From contig CAYFIY010000001.1 in NCBI GenBank assembly GCA_964343275.1, positions 69,290 to 133,289 on the forward strand: a stretch of DNA of 64,000 nucleotides, in the 5' to 3' direction. A program made the translations under genes and the position numbers. Below the pieces are notes generated by a model, which saw only the letters and a program-made list of their open reading frames with translations, did no database searches and was not told the origin of the DNA. Positions 61,665 through 64,000 of the stretch are shown here, one piece after another. This stretch comes from Hadarchaeum sp964343275 (GTDB lineage Archaea; Hadarchaeota; Hadarchaeia; Hadarchaeales; Hadarchaeaceae). Position 1 is the first letter of the stretch. Every line of letters starts with the position of its first letter.

Positions 61665-62660
61665 ATGAAAGAAGGGTATTGGAAAGATAAGCGTATTTTT
61701 GTAACTGGCGCAACAGGTATTATCGGATCTTGGCTCACGAAAGCTCTTGTTGAACTAGGAGGTTATGTTGTCACCCTCGTTTACGATCAAAACCCCGAGT
61801 CAGAGATCATTCGTAGTGACTTTATAAAAAGAGTGCAGTTGGTCATGGGAAATTTAGAAGATTACCAAACTCTGGAAAGCGCCATCAGAGAATACGAAAT
61901 TGATTCTGTATTCCATCTTGGCGCACAAGCAATTGTGCTCGATGCCAATCGGAGCCCTCTACCTACCTTTGAGACAAACATCCGTGGTAGCTATAATTTG
62001 CTTGAAGCCTGTCGTGTTAACGATAATGCCGTGAAGCGGGTGGTCGTTGCCTCAAGCGATAAGGCTTACGGAGATAGCGATGTGCTCCCATATACGGAGG
62101 ACATGCCTCTTTTAGGGTGTCATCCCTACGACGTTTCCAAGAGTTGCACCGACTTATTGGCACGATCCTATTGGCATACATACCAACTGCCAGTAAGTAT
62201 AGCTCGCTGTGGCAACGTATATGGCGGCGGGGATTTGAACTGGAGTCGCATAGTTCCCGGAACCATTCGGAGCATCATTGAGAATCAGGCACCAATCATT
62301 CGTAGCGATGGAACATTTGTTCGAGACTATATTTACGTGGAAGACGTTGCACAGGCTTATATCACCTTGGCCGAGGCAATCGATCTACCAGGTATCGCGG
62401 GCGAGGCGTTCAATTTCACCTCCGATTTAACTATGCCGGTCGTTGAGATTGTCAATACCATTCTCCGTCTGATGAGCCGTGAAGATCTTGAACCCGTTAT
62501 TCTCAACGAGGCTAAAGCTGAAATAAAAAACCAGCATCTCTCGTCAGCAAAAGCGAGTAAGCTTCTGGGGTGGAAGTCTTGTCACACTTTAGATGAGGGG
62601 TTGCAGATGACTGTCCAATGGTATCGAGACTATTTTGGGAAAAACAAGGGGCAGTGTTAA
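61665..62660 (+). CDS. rfbG: CDP-glucose 4,6-dehydratase
   Basis: About 331 residues: FVTGATGIIGSWLTKAL, HLGAQAIVLDANRSPLPTFETN in shortened family form, ASSDKAYGD, PYDVSKSCTDLLARSY and GNVYGGGDLNWSRIVPGTI are typical RfbG. It gives CDP-4-keto-6-deoxyglucose. The ATG at 61665 follows the rfbF stop by two bases; a longer frame starts at 61629 inside rfbF and is unlikely. Confidence 0.93.
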   Translation: MKEGYWKDKRIFVTGATGIIGSWLTKALVELGGYVVTLVYDQNPESEIIRSDFIKRVQLVMGNLEDYQTLESAIREYEIDSVFHLGAQAIVLDANRSPLPTFETNIRGSYNLLEACRVNDNAVKRVVVASSDKAYGDSDVLPYTEDMPLLGCHPYDVSKSCTDLLARSYWHTYQLPVSIARCGNVYGGGDLNWSRIVPGTIRSIIENQAPIIRSDGTFVRDYIYVEDVAQAYITLAEAIDLPGIAGEAFNFTSDLTMPVVEIVNTILRLMSREDLEPVILNEAKAEIKNQHLSSAKASKLLGWKSCHTLDEGLQMTVQWYRDYFGKNKGQC

Positions 62661-62748
62661 TAATTGGGAGGATATCTCGCATAAATAGATAATTAATTCA
62701 GCCAAAGGCGTGTTCAGCAATGTGTTTTGTATTGAACTTGGTGTTTAA

Positions 62749-64000
62749 ATGAGAAAGGAAGGAACAAATCCCAAAAAAATACGTCAAAAAATATTATCAT
62801 TAGTTCGAAAGTATTATGCTGCCAATTGGCCAAAACAAAAATTTATCCCAGGTAAGACCCATGTGCCTGTAAGCGGTAAAGTTTTTGATGCGGACGAGAT
62901 CTTAACCCTTGTTAACGCTTCATTGGATTTCTGGCTCACAGCCGATCGGTATGCAAGGAAGTTCGAGAAAAATTTTGCCAGATACGTTGGGGTCGATTAT
63001 TGTCTACTCACAAATTCTGGGTCCAGTGCAAATTTGCTTGCTGTCTCCGCTCTCACTTCAAAGGAGCTCGGCGAAGATAGTCTGAAGCCCGGCGATGAAA
63101 TTATTACTACAGCTACTGGATTTCCAACAACTGTTAATCCCATAATCCAAACCGGCCTTGTTCCGGTATTTCTCGATGTGGATATTCCAACCTATAATAT
63201 AGATGTCGCACACCTGGAAGGAGCGGTTACTGAAAAAACCAAAGCCATAATGCTCCCACACATGCTGGGGAATCCGTTCAATCTGGATGAGGTAATGCGA
63301 GTGGCAAAAAAACATGATTTGTGGGTAATCGAAGATGTCTGCGATGCGGTGGGGGCTAAGTATCGGGGGCGAAAGGTTGGCGCCTTTGGAGATTTAGCTA
63401 CTGTGAGCTTCTATCCCGCTCATCATACCACAATGGGCGAGGGGGGAGCTGTCCTTACTAATTCCTCCCGTCTAAAGAGGCTGGTAGCTTCCTTTAGAGA
63501 CTGGGGGCGGAATTGCTGGTGCGAACCTGGCAGAGATGATACGTGTGGAAAAAGGTTCCGCTGGAAATTTGGCGATTTGCCATACGGGTATGATCACAAA
63601 TATATCTACTCCCAAATTGGTTACAATCTTAAGTTAACGGACTTGCAGGCCGCCATAGGTGTGGCTCAACTTAAAAAACTTCCTGCTTTTGTAAAAAAAC
63701 GTGTGGATAATTTCCAGTACCTACAAGGTGGTCTGAAAGATTTGGAGGAATATCTCATACTGCCAAAATCTACGCCTAATTCAAACCCGAGCTGGTTCGG
63801 TTTTCCCATCACCGTTCGGGAGGATGCATCTTTCACCCGCAACGAGTTGGTCAGTTACCTAGAGGATCACAAAATAGGTACGCGACCGTTCTTTGGCGGC
63901 AACCTGATCAGGCATCCGGCATATAAGGGAGTTAATTACCGCTTTGTTGGAATAATGAAAAATTCAGATTTAGTTTTGAACCAAACATTTTGGATTGGGG
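62749..64000 (+). CDS. rfbH: CDP-6-deoxy-4-hexulose-3-dehydrase RfbH, partial
   Basis: 417 codons to the window edge, no stop reached. The DegT/AHBA-type PLP fold is clear (DYCLLTNSGSSANLL, DEIITTATGFPTTVNPI, VIEDVCDAVGAKY). The PLP Lys is replaced by His in SFYPAHHTTMGEGG (His225/226), and Cys198, Cys256, Cys258 and Cys266 keep the C-x57-C-x-C-x7-C spacing of the [2Fe-2S] site of E1. It removes the 3-OH from CDP-4-keto-6-deoxyglucose. With RfbF and RfbG this leads to 3,6-dideoxyhexoses. Confidence 0.95.
   Translation, partial: MRKEGTNPKKIRQKILSLVRKYYAANWPKQKFIPGKTHVPVSGKVFDADEILTLVNASLDFWLTADRYARKFEKNFARYVGVDYCLLTNSGSSANLLAVSALTSKELGEDSLKPGDEIITTATGFPTTVNPIIQTGLVPVFLDVDIPTYNIDVAHLEGAVTEKTKAIMLPHMLGNPFNLDEVMRVAKKHDLWVIEDVCDAVGAKYRGRKVGAFGDLATVSFYPAHHTTMGEGGAVLTNSSRLKRLVASFRDWGRNCWCEPGRDDTCGKRFRWKFGDLPYGYDHKYIYSQIGYNLKLTDLQAAIGVAQLKKLPAFVKKRVDNFQYLQGGLKDLEEYLILPKSTPNSNPSWFGFPITVREDASFTRNELVSYLEDHKIGTRPFFGGNLIRHPAYKGVNYRFVGIMKNSDLVLNQTFWIG

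Noticed and set aside
1..64000. CRISPR arrays, prophage or insertion sequences
   Set aside because: I saw no regularly spaced repeats, transposase, integrase or terminal inverted repeats. The only tandem repeat is the 24-bp one in tfe.

Overview
The window is a chromosomal segment from an uncultured archaeon with a euryarchaeal-type information-processing set. It carries archaeal topoisomerase I, small-subunit clamp loader (RfcS), multi-OB RPA with a zinc finger, RadA, TFE-alpha, PAN, Cdc48, aTrm56, Trm1, digeranylgeranylglyceryl phosphate synthase, and a tRNA-Arg with two archaeal-type introns. No rRNA is present, so I cannot place it precisely. A deep-branching euryarchaeal or Hadarchaeota/MSBL1-like lineage would fit, but this is inference. 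The class II HMG-CoA reductase and the bacterial-looking sugar genes show gene exchange.

Region 1 (1-40 kb) is mostly housekeeping, in short operons on both strands. It covers RNA modification (RlmE, Trm1, aTrm56), a MscS channel, trehalose/glucan metabolism (a GT4-like glycosyltransferase, TreT and a trehalose-6-phosphate phosphatase), topoisomerase I, cobalamin adenosyltransferase, RNase HII, a BlaI-like regulator with RfcS, IleRS, HMG-CoA reductase, an RPA-RadA-phosphoglycolate phosphatase operon, Cdc48 with a 90-residue partner, LarC, UbiA, a class IV aminotransferase, TFE with a lysine-repeat tail, HflX, PAN, GatCAB, an AmmeMemoRadiSam enzyme and GlmM. Several longer gaps between these genes hold decayed genes: a MinD/ParA ATPase, a thermonuclease-like gene, a probable mevalonate kinase remnant and two unrecognised remnants. 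One gap (about 6.79-7.09 kb) holds an unidentified GC-rich, strongly folded candidate RNA.

Region 2 (40.0 kb to the end) opens with the twice-interrupted tRNA-Arg(UCU) and continues as a surface-glycan locus of about 24 kb that runs off the window. It contains a UDP-glucose to UDP-xylose module (GalU, short UDP-glucose dehydrogenase, UXS-like decarboxylase). It also has a full gene set for GDP-D-glycero-alpha-D-manno-heptose (transaldolase-like enzyme for sedoheptulose 7-phosphate, GmhA, HddA, GmhB, HddC) plus a GDP-sugar 4,6-dehydratase-like enzyme. Further genes encode a dehydrogenase/SDR/Gfo-Idh operon, a Wzx-type flippase, two glycosyltransferases, a B12-binding radical SAM protein and, at the edge, the CDP-3,6-dideoxyhexose route (RfbF, RfbG, RfbH). 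Together these suggest an archaeal S-layer or surface glycan built from heptose, xylose/uronate and dideoxy sugars, assembled on a lipid carrier and flipped across the membrane.
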